DNA of 11,055 nt from Acetobacteraceae bacterium (lineage in GTDB: Bacteria; Pseudomonadota; Alphaproteobacteria; Acetobacterales; Acetobacteraceae). The notes beneath the pieces were generated by a model. It made no database searches. It had not been told where the DNA came from and was given only the letters and a program-made list of their open reading frames with translations. A program made the position numbers and the translations under genes. The first letter of the stretch is position 1, and each line of letters begins with the position of its first letter. The stretch covers positions 2,946 to 14,000 of the forward strand of contig PLSZ01000103.1 of NCBI GenBank assembly GCA_003164305.1, given 5' to 3'. Positions 1-6,590 of this stretch are shown piece by piece.

Positions 1-759
1 AAGCTGACGATGATGAAGAACACCGTCGACCCGCTGGCCACGCAGAGCGGTGTTCTGGCGGCGCTGCTGGCGGAAAAGGGCTACACCAGTTCGTTGCGAG
101 GTATCGAGGCGAAGCGCGGGTGGGCCAATGTCCTCAGCACCGCGCGCGATTACGCCGTGATCACGGACGACCTTGGTAAGCACTGGGAGATTTCGCGCAA
201 CAGCTACAAGCCGTTCGCCTGCGGCCTGGTGGTGCATCCGGTGATCGACGGCTGCATTCAATTGCGCGACGAGAACAAACTCACCGCCGCGGCGATCGAC
301 CGGATCGACCTCGCGATCCATCCAATCGTATTGGAACTGACGTCGAACCGAACGCCGCGCACCGGGCTGGAGGGCAAGTTCAGCGTCTATTACGCCGCCG
401 CGATCGCCATCGTCGCCGGCCGCGCCGGGGAGGCGCAGTTCACCGGCGCCCTGGTGCGGGATCCGACAGTGATCGCGTTGCGCGACAAGGTCCAAACCAC
501 GGTCGATCCATCGCTGTCACAGGATCAGGCACGAATAAAAGTCACCCTGAAGGACGGCCGGGTGCTGGACCGCTTCATCGAACACGCTGTCGGCAGCGTG
601 GAAAATCCGATGAGCGACGCGCAACTGGACGCGAAATTCGCCGATCTCGCGGTGGACATTTTGTCCGCCGATCGCGCCCGCCATCTGATGAAATTGTGCC
701 GCGACGCCGAGCATTTGACCGACGCGGGGGAGATCGCGCGCGCCGCCGCCGCGACGTGA
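1..759 (+). CDS. MmgE/PrpD family protein, 3' part (5' end outside window)
   Basis: The reading frame is open from base 1 (Lys-Leu-Thr precede the first Met codon at 10) and stops with TGA at 757-759. About 252 C-terminal residues are visible. The family (2-methylcitrate dehydratase PrpD, MmgE, cis-aconitate decarboxylase-like and other dehydratases/isomerases) is usually about 450 residues, so roughly the first 200, the all-helical part, lie outside. Family marks are the segment SYKPFACGLVVHPVIDG, equivalent to the usual SYKPYPCC..THPAID region, then GLEGKFSVYYAAAIAI, equivalent to the usual G.EAKFS..YA.A. The C-terminal stretch with KVTLKDGR fits the small mixed alpha/beta domain. The substrate cannot be assigned: no 2-methylcitrate pathway genes (prpB, prpC) are visible, and the next gene, DUF1847, lies 84 bases downstream behind its own putative regulatory site. 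The family call is firm; the reaction is unknown. Confidence 0.9.
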   Translation, partial: KLTMMKNTVDPLATQSGVLAALLAEKGYTSSLRGIEAKRGWANVLSTARDYAVITDDLGKHWEISRNSYKPFACGLVVHPVIDGCIQLRDENKLTAAAIDRIDLAIHPIVLELTSNRTPRTGLEGKFSVYYAAAIAIVAGRAGEAQFTGALVRDPTVIALRDKVQTTVDPSLSQDQARIKVTLKDGRVLDRFIEHAVGSVENPMSDAQLDAKFADLAVDILSADRARHLMKLCRDAEHLTDAGEIARAAAAT

Positions 760-769
760 ACCCCAACGT

Positions 770-783
770 TTGATCTGCGTCAA
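770..783. promoter_or_regulatory. FNR/FixK-type box upstream of the DUF1847 gene
   Basis: The site reads TTGATCTGCGTCAA, with perfect outer half-sites TTGA/TCAA separated by six bases. Crp/Fnr-family oxygen and redox regulators (FNR, ANR, FixK) recognise TTGA-N6-TCAA, often TTGATCTGGATCAA in alphaproteobacteria. It lies 60 bases upstream of the ATG at 844. A class II activator site centred at -41.5 would put the transcription start near 818 and leave a 26-base leader. No good -10 hexamer is visible at the matching place, so the direction of regulation is inferred from position only. Confidence 0.7.
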
Positions 784-843
784 TGTTCGCCGGCCGCCGC
801 GACGCTCAGGGTGCGCTCGACCTCACGCGAAAGGTGCCCGATC

Positions 844-1545
844 ATGGACTACGCCGATCCCGCCTGCGCCTATTGCCCCTCCACCGTGCGCGCCTGCCGC
901 ACAGGCGAGGCGGAGAACAAAGGCCCAGGATTTTGCCCCAGCAAAGTCGATCCGGATACGCAATCGATGGCGCGGGCGCGGTACGGTGATCCGGAGACGC
1001 ATCGAATCGCTCTGGAGGCGGCGCGCGTCGAGTCCGAGGGCTATTGCAAATGGACCCGCGTTGAAGAGATCGTACAATTTTCGAAGAAGATGGGGTTCCA
1101 CAAGATCGGCATCGCCAATTGCATCAGCTTCGTCGATCATGCCTATGTGCTGTCAGGGATCCTTGAGAGCCATGGATTCGAGGTCGTCTCCGTCGCGTGC
1201 AAAAATGGCAACATTCCGAAAGAAAACATCGGTCTGCGCGACGATGAGAAAATCCATCCGGGCGGATTCGAGCCGCTGTGCAACCCGGTGGCGCAGGCGG
1301 AAATGCTCAACGCACACGGCTGCGAGTTCAACGTTGTGATGGGATTGTGCATCGGCCACGACAGCCTGTTCTTCAAATACGCCAAGGGCCTGAGCACGGT
1401 GCTGGTGGCGAAGGATCGGGTGCTCGGGCACAACCCGGTGGCGGCGTTGCACCTGGCCGACAGTTACTACAGCCGGCTCTGGGGTCCGGAGAAGCCCACG
1501 AAACCGCCGAAACTGCCGGTGGCGGGACGCCGCACCGGCGCCTGA
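844..1545 (+). CDS. DUF1847 family cysteine-rich (putative metal-binding) protein
   Basis: The product is 233 residues and I recognise it as DUF1847, a family with no established reaction. I chose the ATG at 844 because GAAAGG at 829-834 sits 9 bases upstream; the frame could open at a GTG at 811, but that start has no ribosome site. Ten cysteines are visible. Four are near the N-terminus (C8, C11, C18, C31, spaced C-x2-C-x6-C-x12-C) and six are scattered (C67, C92, C118, C145, C159, C168). The first group looks like a zinc or iron-sulfur ligand set, though the cofactor is not shown. Segments such as KIGIANCISF, FEVVSVACK and FNVVMGLCIGHDSLF look like Rossmann-like strand-loop elements. There is no signal peptide or membrane segment, so it is probably cytoplasmic. 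A strong FNR/FixK-like box lies just upstream, suggesting expression under low oxygen. The link to the flanking MmgE/PrpD and transporter genes is unclear. Confidence 0.85.
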   Translation: MDYADPACAYCPSTVRACRTGEAENKGPGFCPSKVDPDTQSMARARYGDPETHRIALEAARVESEGYCKWTRVEEIVQFSKKMGFHKIGIANCISFVDHAYVLSGILESHGFEVVSVACKNGNIPKENIGLRDDEKIHPGGFEPLCNPVAQAEMLNAHGCEFNVVMGLCIGHDSLFFKYAKGLSTVLVAKDRVLGHNPVAALHLADSYYSRLWGPEKPTKPPKLPVAGRRTGA

Positions 1546-1606
1546 TCGCGCCTTCCTTCCCAACGGTCTTGCCGGAACAAGGCGTCTCGCCCACACTTCC
1601 CCTCGG

Positions 1607-1645
1607 AAGCCAGCCAACTGGCTTAAATACGCCGGCTCAACCGGC
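1607..1645 (+). promoter_or_regulatory. Two tandem hairpins in the leader of the MFS gene
   Basis: There are two perfect inverted repeats in a row. AAGCCAG (1607-1613) pairs with CTGGCTT (1618-1624) across a 4-base loop, and GCCGG (1631-1635) pairs with CCGGC (1641-1645) across a 5-base loop. Only 6 bases separate them, and the second ends 8 bases before the ribosome site AGGGG at 1654-1658. Neither has a T-tract, so they are not a classical factor-independent terminator. They could be a weak end for the DUF1847 transcript or a leader structure near the MFS start. Confidence 0.4.
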
Positions 1646-1664
1646 GAGAGACCAGGGGAAACAA

Positions 1665-2972
1665 ATGTCCGCGACCACGGCTACCGTCTCGTCCAACCGG
1701 GTGGTGCACGCGCTGATCGCTTCGGCGATCGGTTCGGCGCTGGAATGGTACGACTTCTTCATCTACGGCACCGCCTCCGCCCTGGTGTTCGGGGATCTGT
1801 TTTTTCCGAAATACGACGCCACGATCGGCACCCTGGCGGCATACGCGACTTTCGCCGTCGGCTTCATCGCGCGACCGTTCGGCGGGTTGTTCTTCGGCCA
1901 TTTCGGCGACCGTCTGGGCCGCAAGCCGATGCTGGTCATCACGCTGCTGTTGGTTGGCGGCGGCACCTTCCTGATCGGCTTACTGCCGACCTACGCCTCG
2001 ATCGGCATCTGGGCGCCGTTGCTGCTGTTGTTGATGCGCCTGATCCAGGGTTTCGGCGCCGGCGCGGAATACGGCGGAGCGGTCATCTTCGCCGTCGAGT
2101 ACGCACCACCGCATCGCCGTGGCCTGTTCGGCAGCTTCGCCCCCATGGGAGTCGTGATCGGTAACCTGATGGCAGCCGGAGTGTTCTACGTCGTCACGTT
2201 ACTGTCGAAGGACGATTTGCTCGCCTGGGGCTGGCGCATTCCGTTCCTGATTTCGCTGCTGCTTCTGGGCGTCGGCATCTATATCCGCGCCAAGGTCGAG
2301 GAAACGCCGGTATTCTCCGCCACCGAGACCAGGCGGCCGCCCTTGAAAGCTCCCGCGATCGAGGCCCTGCGCCGTCACCCGCGTAACTTCTTCGTCGTCA
2401 TCGGCGCCCGCCTCGCCGAGAACGGTCTCGGCTATTTGTTCCCGGTGTTCGGTCTCGGCTACGTCATCAACACCCTCCACATGACCCGCGAAGTCGCCAT
2501 CACCGGCGTCATTCTGGGCAACGCGGCCGAGGTCGTGGGCGTGGTGTTCTTCGCCTGGCTGTCGGACCGCGTGGGGCGCCGGCCGGTTTATTTGTTTGGC
2601 GCGCTGTTCTCGGCTGCCTTCGCGTTTCCGTTCTTCATGTTGGCCAACACGCTGAACCCGGTGCTGATTTCGCTGGCGTTCATGCTGGTGATGGGCATTG
2701 GCGGCGGCGCGATGTTCGGCCCTCAGGCCGCCTGGTTCGCCGAGATGTTCGGCCCGCGGCTGCGCTATTCCGGCTTCGCCTTCGCCCGGGAGCTGGGATC
2801 GATCCTGGCCGGCGGGCCGTCCCCGCTGATCGCGGCGGCGTTGGTGGGTTGGATGGCGGGCGCGCCGTGGGGCGTCGCGTGCTACGTAATTTTCCTGTCC
2901 CTGGTGACCGCATTCGCGGTCTGGTGCGGACCCGAGACGAATTTGAGCGATATCGAGGCGGAGGACGGGTAA
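1665..2972 (+). CDS. MFS transporter, metabolite:H+ symporter (MHS) family
   Basis: The product is a 435-residue inner-membrane secondary transporter with about 12 hydrophobic segments. The start at ATG 1665 is supported by AGGGGAA at 1654-1660; the frame is open far upstream but that part overlaps the DUF1847 gene and is not coding. MHS family marks are LEWYDFFIYG at residues 26-35 in the first helix, the loop 2-3 motif GDRLGRKPM at 81-89, RLIQGFGAGAEYGGA at 125-139, and a second-half copy of the loop motif, SDRVGRRP, at 300-307. Relatives (ShiA, KgtP, ProP, CitA) import shikimate, 2-oxoglutarate, proline/betaine or citrate with protons. The specific substrate cannot be read from the sequence. 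It follows the DUF1847 gene by 119 bases on the same strand and ends 17 bases from a convergent gene with no visible terminator between them. Confidence 0.93.
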   Translation: MSATTATVSSNRVVHALIASAIGSALEWYDFFIYGTASALVFGDLFFPKYDATIGTLAAYATFAVGFIARPFGGLFFGHFGDRLGRKPMLVITLLLVGGGTFLIGLLPTYASIGIWAPLLLLLMRLIQGFGAGAEYGGAVIFAVEYAPPHRRGLFGSFAPMGVVIGNLMAAGVFYVVTLLSKDDLLAWGWRIPFLISLLLLGVGIYIRAKVEETPVFSATETRRPPLKAPAIEALRRHPRNFFVVIGARLAENGLGYLFPVFGLGYVINTLHMTREVAITGVILGNAAEVVGVVFFAWLSDRVGRRPVYLFGALFSAAFAFPFFMLANTLNPVLISLAFMLVMGIGGGAMFGPQAAWFAEMFGPRLRYSGFAFARELGSILAGGPSPLIAAALVGWMAGAPWGVACYVIFLSLVTAFAVWCGPETNLSDIEAEDG

Positions 2973-2989
2973 CGCAGCCAGTCGGACGC

Positions 2990-3856
2990 TCAAAGTTCTT
3001 CCGCCACGCACCGGCCGTTGGCTTTACGACCCGGCCGGTGCAGAGCTCGCAAACCGAGCAAAACGCAGGACCAAAGCAGCGATACCGCCATCGCGATGAC
3101 CAGAGCCGGCACGGTTCCCAAAGGCCCAATCGCGAGGTGCAAAGCCAGCAGCATCACGCCAAACCCCAGCATGGTGCGTAGCGCGTTGGCCGCCAACAGC
3201 GCGCAGGCCGGCCCTCCGAGGCGCCCCCGCACGATGACGATCAGGCTGATCAGGGTAATCGGAAAGACCGCCGCGATCCCTGTCGCGCTGGGGCCCAGAA
3301 GAGAGCTGACGGAAACGACGAGCGAGACAAACGCGGCGACCGCCGCGGCGCGGATCGGAAGCTCGAACCAGCGCCGCCGCGCGACAGGCGTCGATGTGAG
3401 TTTCACTTTTCCCGAGGCGTCCAGCAGGACGAACCCAATCCCATAAACACCGAGGTTCAAGGCGGTGGCGGTCGCCGGAGTCCACTCGACCTGTTGCATC
3501 GCCGCGGCACCCAGCAGCCAGACCAGCACCGCGAAGCCGAGGCAATGCCATGGCCGCATGCTCCTGGCCAGCAGGCCATAGACGATCAGGAACACGCCGG
3601 TCACCGCGTTGGCCGCGAAACTGCTCAGCGCGCTGGCGGCGACGAAATCCTCGCCCTGCCGCATCGCCAGGAAGAGGTAAGCGGGTCCCGCCGACACCGG
3701 GAGACAGGCGATCAAAGCACCCCAGAACGGACCCAGCGCTTCGGCGATCACGGAGGCGGACACGACGATCAGCGCGGTCGCCAGGGCTTTGACGAGGGGC
3801 GGCAGCCAGATCAATGATGTCATTCGCATACGACCTTCCGCCTGCCGGGCGATCAT
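2990..3856 (-). CDS. Uncharacterised polytopic membrane protein with internal repeat
   Basis: The product is 288 residues, highly hydrophobic, with about nine predicted membrane segments and no named family that I recognise with confidence. The start is uncertain. ATG at 3856 has GAAGGG 8 bases upstream; ATG at 3829 or 3823 has GGAAGG 4 or 10 bases upstream and would trim the N-terminus to MRMTSLIW or MTSLIW. The two halves resemble each other: residues 24-97, containing LGPFWGALIACLP at 41-53, align by eye with residues 169-243, containing LGPSATGIAAVFP at 187-199. Each half is about four helices, with one helix at about 129-146 between them. The short half-unit with a Pro-containing helix recalls small GlpM-like membrane proteins, but that is a guess. 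It is convergent with the MFS gene and divergent from the small lipoprotein gene. A transport role is plausible but not demonstrated. Confidence 0.75.
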   Translation of the reverse strand: MIARQAEGRMRMTSLIWLPPLVKALATALIVVSASVIAEALGPFWGALIACLPVSAGPAYLFLAMRQGEDFVAASALSSFAANAVTGVFLIVYGLLARSMRPWHCLGFAVLVWLLGAAAMQQVEWTPATATALNLGVYGIGFVLLDASGKVKLTSTPVARRRWFELPIRAAAVAAFVSLVVSVSSLLGPSATGIAAVFPITLISLIVIVRGRLGGPACALLAANALRTMLGFGVMLLALHLAIGPLGTVPALVIAMAVSLLWSCVLLGLRALHRPGRKANGRCVAEEL

Positions 3857-4006
3857 CCAGGCCACCCTTCGACAGGACTCGGTGGCCGGATGTCAGGTCA
3901 ACGCGGGTTTGCACGCGCGTCGCCCGAGGACAATTATGCCAGGGCGTCATGCGGGGGCGGTGACGAACTGTCAAGCGGTTCGCGGCTGCGCTGATGCCAT
4001 GAAGTT

Positions 4007-4015
4007 TGCTACAAT
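4007..4015 (+). promoter_or_regulatory. Extended -10 promoter of the small lipoprotein gene
   Basis: TGCTACAAT is an extended -10 element, TG-n-TACAAT, with 5 of 6 bases matching TATAAT. No good -35 hexamer is found 16-18 bases upstream, as is common for extended -10 promoters. Initiation would fall near 4022, giving a leader of about 50 bases before the ATG at 4071. Confidence 0.5.
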
Positions 4016-4070
4016 GGCCGCTGAGGCGATCGCGCCCTCCCCGTTCCCTGTCCAAACACCAGGAGCTGTC

Positions 4071-4454
4071 ATGAACCGATGGCCAATCTGGGTTCTGGCC
4101 TGCCTCGCGTTATGCGGCTGTCAAAGCGGGCCGGCCTCCGTGTCGAACGAGCCCTGCCCGAACATCAACCCCTGCGACGACACCGACTCCCGCTTGCTCC
4201 CCCCTGGGTTCCTCCTCCCTGGGACGACGCCGGTGCCCGTCGCGGCTTTGGCCACCGGGCTTCCGCTGTGGCCAGGCTGCCCGACGACGCTCCAGGTCAT
4301 GGCGACACCGCACCGCATCGCTTTCCATGCCGTCCGCCCGAGCGAAACGCCCGAGACCACCGCCCCCGACCCCTCCGACTGGGTCTGCGAGGGGCCGGAA
4401 GCGCCACTCATGCGCGCGCACCTGCGTCCGGAGCACGATCTCGCCGCCCGGTGA
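4071..4454 (+). CDS. Small cysteine-containing lipoprotein, function unknown
   Basis: The product is 127 residues. The ATG is preceded by AGGAG at 4061-4065 with a 5-base gap, a strong start. The N-terminus MNRWPIWVLACLALCGC has a lipoprotein signal shape: one positive residue, a hydrophobic core and a lipobox-like LCGC, with Cys17 as the likely lipidated residue (the -2 Cys is unusual but tolerated). The mature part is rich in proline and threonine and holds four further cysteines, C29, C35, C70 and C106, which could make two disulfides in the periplasm. The rest has no motif I recognise. The gene has its own extended -10 promoter, is divergent from the upstream membrane protein gene, and ends 27 bases from the convergent mlaC-like gene. 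Coding is supported by the promoter, ribosome site and signal together; the function is unknown. Confidence 0.7.
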   Translation: MNRWPIWVLACLALCGCQSGPASVSNEPCPNINPCDDTDSRLLPPGFLLPGTTPVPVAALATGLPLWPGCPTTLQVMATPHRIAFHAVRPSETPETTAPDPSDWVCEGPEAPLMRAHLRPEHDLAAR

Positions 4455-4481
4455 GGGCTCGGACGTAATCGGGGAACCGCG

Positions 4482-5270
4482 TCAGTTTTGTTTGCCCTGC
4501 GCGATCAGTTGCCGGATGCCTTCGTTCAGTTCGTGGATATTGTACTGGCGACGCGCCAGATAGGCGGTCATATCGCTGGCCTCCGTCAATCGCATACTGG
4601 TCCCCTCCGCGAGCAAGTCGATGATCTTCAGGTTGCCACTGGCGGTGCTGACAACCCAGTCCACCTGCATTTCCTGGCTTTCCGGCTGCTCGACCCGCGT
4701 GACGACGACTTCGGTATCTGGAGTCGCGCGCGCCAGTCCCACAGTCACCCGCACACCGCGATACTCGCCGAGGTGACCAGCGATCTTGGTCACCAACAGG
4801 TCATGGAAGAGCAACAGGTAGTCCTGCCGCTGGTCCGGGGTGGCGAGACGCCAGAACCGGCCAAGACAGAACCGCGCGATGTCGCCCACATCGACGGTCG
4901 CATCGATCACCTGGGTCAACCGGCGGCGCTTTTCCGCCGGAGGGTCCATGTTGTTGACGATCGCGACCAACTGGCTGCTGGTGCTCAGCACGAACGCCAC
5001 CGCCCGATCTCCCGCCAGCGTTTGCGTTGGCGTTTCGGACTGCGCCAGAGCCTGCCGGATCGAGCCCAAACCTGGCGAAAGCGCCAGGCCAATCACGCCC
5101 ATGGCGAGCCGGCGGGTAATTCTGGCCGCCTTCGGTCCCCCGCATGCATCGGACGACGGGACAGGAGTTAACCATCCACGCGGCATCGATCCCGCCACCG
5201 CCGGTTCCGCGGTGCAAGGGTCATCGTTGCTACTGGCCCAGATCACATCAGCATTGGTTCCGTGGTTCAT
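4482..5270 (-). CDS. MlaC/Ttg2D-like periplasmic phospholipid-binding protein
   Basis: The product is 262 residues from the ATG at 5270, which has AAGGGAG 9 bases upstream. Residues from about 87 to 255 fit the MlaC (toluene-tolerance Ttg2) fold: FVLSTSSQLVAIVNN, then VDVGDIARFCLGRFWRLATPDQRQDYLLLF (given here in parts: DIARFCLGRFWR and TPDQRQDYLLLF), then VDWVVST, LKIIDLLAEGTSM and YNIHELNEGIRQL. In E. coli, MlaC carries phospholipids across the periplasm between the MlaA complex and MlaFEDB. A secretion signal is visible but lies deep in the protein: Arg53-Arg54, a hydrophobic run at about 57-68, and a likely cleavage after ALA at 74-76. The 50 or so residues before it are odd, so the start may be the ATG at residue 29; the RR pair could make it a Tat signal. 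No mlaFEDB or mlaA is in the window. It follows the exporter operon in the same orientation after 186 bases. Confidence 0.85.
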   Translation of the reverse strand: MNHGTNADVIWASSNDDPCTAEPAVAGSMPRGWLTPVPSSDACGGPKAARITRRLAMGVIGLALSPGLGSIRQALAQSETPTQTLAGDRAVAFVLSTSSQLVAIVNNMDPPAEKRRRLTQVIDATVDVGDIARFCLGRFWRLATPDQRQDYLLLFHDLLVTKIAGHLGEYRGVRVTVGLARATPDTEVVVTRVEQPESQEMQVDWVVSTASGNLKIIDLLAEGTSMRLTEASDMTAYLARRQYNIHELNEGIRQLIAQGKQN

Positions 5271-5386
5271 CGCCTCTCACTCCCTTCAGCGAAACAGCCA
5301 AATGACGGTTGGACGCGTCGCGGGGGATCGACCCATCGCGCGGCCGGGGACGCTGCGTGAATAACGCAAACAAAGGGACCGTGAGC

Positions 5387-5400
5387 ATGATCTGGATCAA
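5387..5400. promoter_or_regulatory. FNR/FixK-like box between the exporter operon and the mlaC-like gene
   Basis: The site reads ATGATCTGGATCAA, one base off the TTGATCTGGATCAA form recognised by Fnr/FixK-family regulators. It is in the 186-base gap after the last permease gene. A class II position for the minus-strand mlaC-like gene would place the transcription start near 5352, about 82 bases before its ATG; only a weak -10 (TATTCA, 5363-5358) is seen there. The other direction has no gene to control. Confidence 0.55.
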
Positions 5401-5456
5401 CGTTTCGCGCATGGCCGCGGGAGTTCTCGAAGCTCACGAAGCTTTTCTGGAAGCCC

Positions 5457-6587
5457 TCAGTCCAGCGACTTCCGAAACCGCAGCACGCTCAGCCCCAGCA
5501 TTCCCGCTCCCAACAACGCCATCGCGGTCATGTCCGGCCAAAGCTCCGCCACGCCCACCCCTTTCAGGAACACCGAGCGGATCACCACCAAAAAGTAACG
5601 CAACGGGTTCACCAGCGTGAACCATTGCAACGCCAGCGGCATCGCGGCGACCGGAAACGCGAAGCCGGACAGGATGAAAAACGGATTGATCAGGAAGAAG
5701 CTCAACGCGAACGCCTGCTGCTGGGTTTTCGCCAACGTCGAGACCAGCAAGCCCAGACCCAACGCCGCCAGCAGGAACAACGACGCGCCCAGAAGCATCA
5801 CCAACGGATTGCCGACGAACGGAATCTCAAACCAGACCACGCCGAATGTCGTGACCAACGCGACGTCTCCCAGACCAACCAGGAAGAACGGAACGGTCTT
5901 GCCGAGGATGAATTCAAACGGACGGATCGGGCTGACCATGATCTGTTCCAGCGTGCCGACCTCTCGCTCGCGCACCACGGCGAACGCGGTCAGACTGATC
6001 ACCTGGATCAGGGTCAACGTGCCGATCACGCCGGGGATGAAAAACCAGCGATCCTCCAGCCCCTCATTGAACCACGGACGTTCGTTCAGCGTGACGGAAA
6101 TCGCCGGCCGCGCGGCGCCGGTGGCCACTGGCCACGCTTTCGCCGTCGCCTCGGCCTGATACAAGGCGACGATCTGGCTGACATAACCCAACGCGATCAG
6201 CGCGGTATTGGAGTTGGTGCCATCGACCGCGACCTCCAGCGGCGCCGTCTTGCCATTGGCCAAATCACCCGCGAAGCCGGCGTGGATCACGATGGCGACG
6301 ACCGCCCGCCCCGAATCCAGGTCGCTCGTCACCCGGGCGTCGCTTTCCGCGACATCCACGATGGGAAACCGCCCGGTCGCGGTGAAATGCGAGATCAGTT
6401 CGCGGCTGACCTGACTTCCATCCAGGTCCAGCACGACTGTCGCGACATGGTAAACCGTGAACGTCGCCGCGTACCCGAGCACGATCACCTGTACCAGCAA
6501 CGGCACGACAAGGCGGAAGATGGCCCAGGGATCGCGGCGGAGCTCGAGGAATTCCTTCATGAGCATGACGGACATGCGTTCGAACAT
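5457..6587 (-). CDS. ABC-2 type exporter permease, YbhR-like
   Basis: The product is a 376-residue inner-membrane subunit of an ABC-2 exporter. It has an N-terminal cytoplasmic stretch (MKEFLELRRDPWAIF), a first helix at about 24-45, a large periplasmic domain to about residue 180, then a cluster of five or so helices. Family marks are PWFNEGLEDRWFFIPGVIG at 171-189 and REREVGTLEQIMVSPIRP at 206-223 (coupling region), typical of YbhR/YhhJ-type permeases. It is a paralogue of the permease encoded just upstream, sharing the WFNEGL-IPGV and GT-EQ segments. It starts 3 bases after the upstream stop, with only a weak ribosome site, so translation is probably coupled. It is the last gene of the exporter operon. 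The two permeases should pair to form the membrane channel for the two ATPases. Confidence 0.93.
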   Translation of the reverse strand: MFERMSVMLMKEFLELRRDPWAIFRLVVPLLVQVIVLGYAATFTVYHVATVVLDLDGSQVSRELISHFTATGRFPIVDVAESDARVTSDLDSGRAVVAIVIHAGFAGDLANGKTAPLEVAVDGTNSNTALIALGYVSQIVALYQAEATAKAWPVATGAARPAISVTLNERPWFNEGLEDRWFFIPGVIGTLTLIQVISLTAFAVVREREVGTLEQIMVSPIRPFEFILGKTVPFFLVGLGDVALVTTFGVVWFEIPFVGNPLVMLLGASLFLLAALGLGLLVSTLAKTQQQAFALSFFLINPFFILSGFAFPVAAMPLALQWFTLVNPLRYFLVVIRSVFLKGVGVAELWPDMTAMALLGAGMLGLSVLRFRKSLD

Positions 6588-6590
6588 CGC

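Noticed and set aside
1568..1581. CTTG-N6-CAAG inverted repeat after the DUF1847 gene
   Set aside because: Four-base arms are expected by chance; no T-tract and no matching operator known to me.
1278..1664. N-terminal extension of the MFS frame
   Set aside because: It overlaps the DUF1847 gene in another frame; ATG 1665 has a good ribosome site and gives the normal MHS N-terminus.
2199..3011. 270-codon open frame on the - strand opposite the MFS gene
   Set aside because: Low-complexity Arg/Gln/Glu content and no motif; the + strand encodes a full MHS transporter.
5430..5444. AAGCT-CACGA-AGCTT inverted repeat followed by TTTT on the + strand, as a terminator
   Set aside because: The stem is only 5 bp and AT-rich, and the T-tract lies on the wrong strand for the exporter operon.
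5388..5620. Small + strand frame beginning MIWINVSRM in the gap before the permease end
   Set aside because: Its start lies within the palindromic FNR-like box and most of it is antisense to the permease C-terminus; no domain or clear ribosome site.
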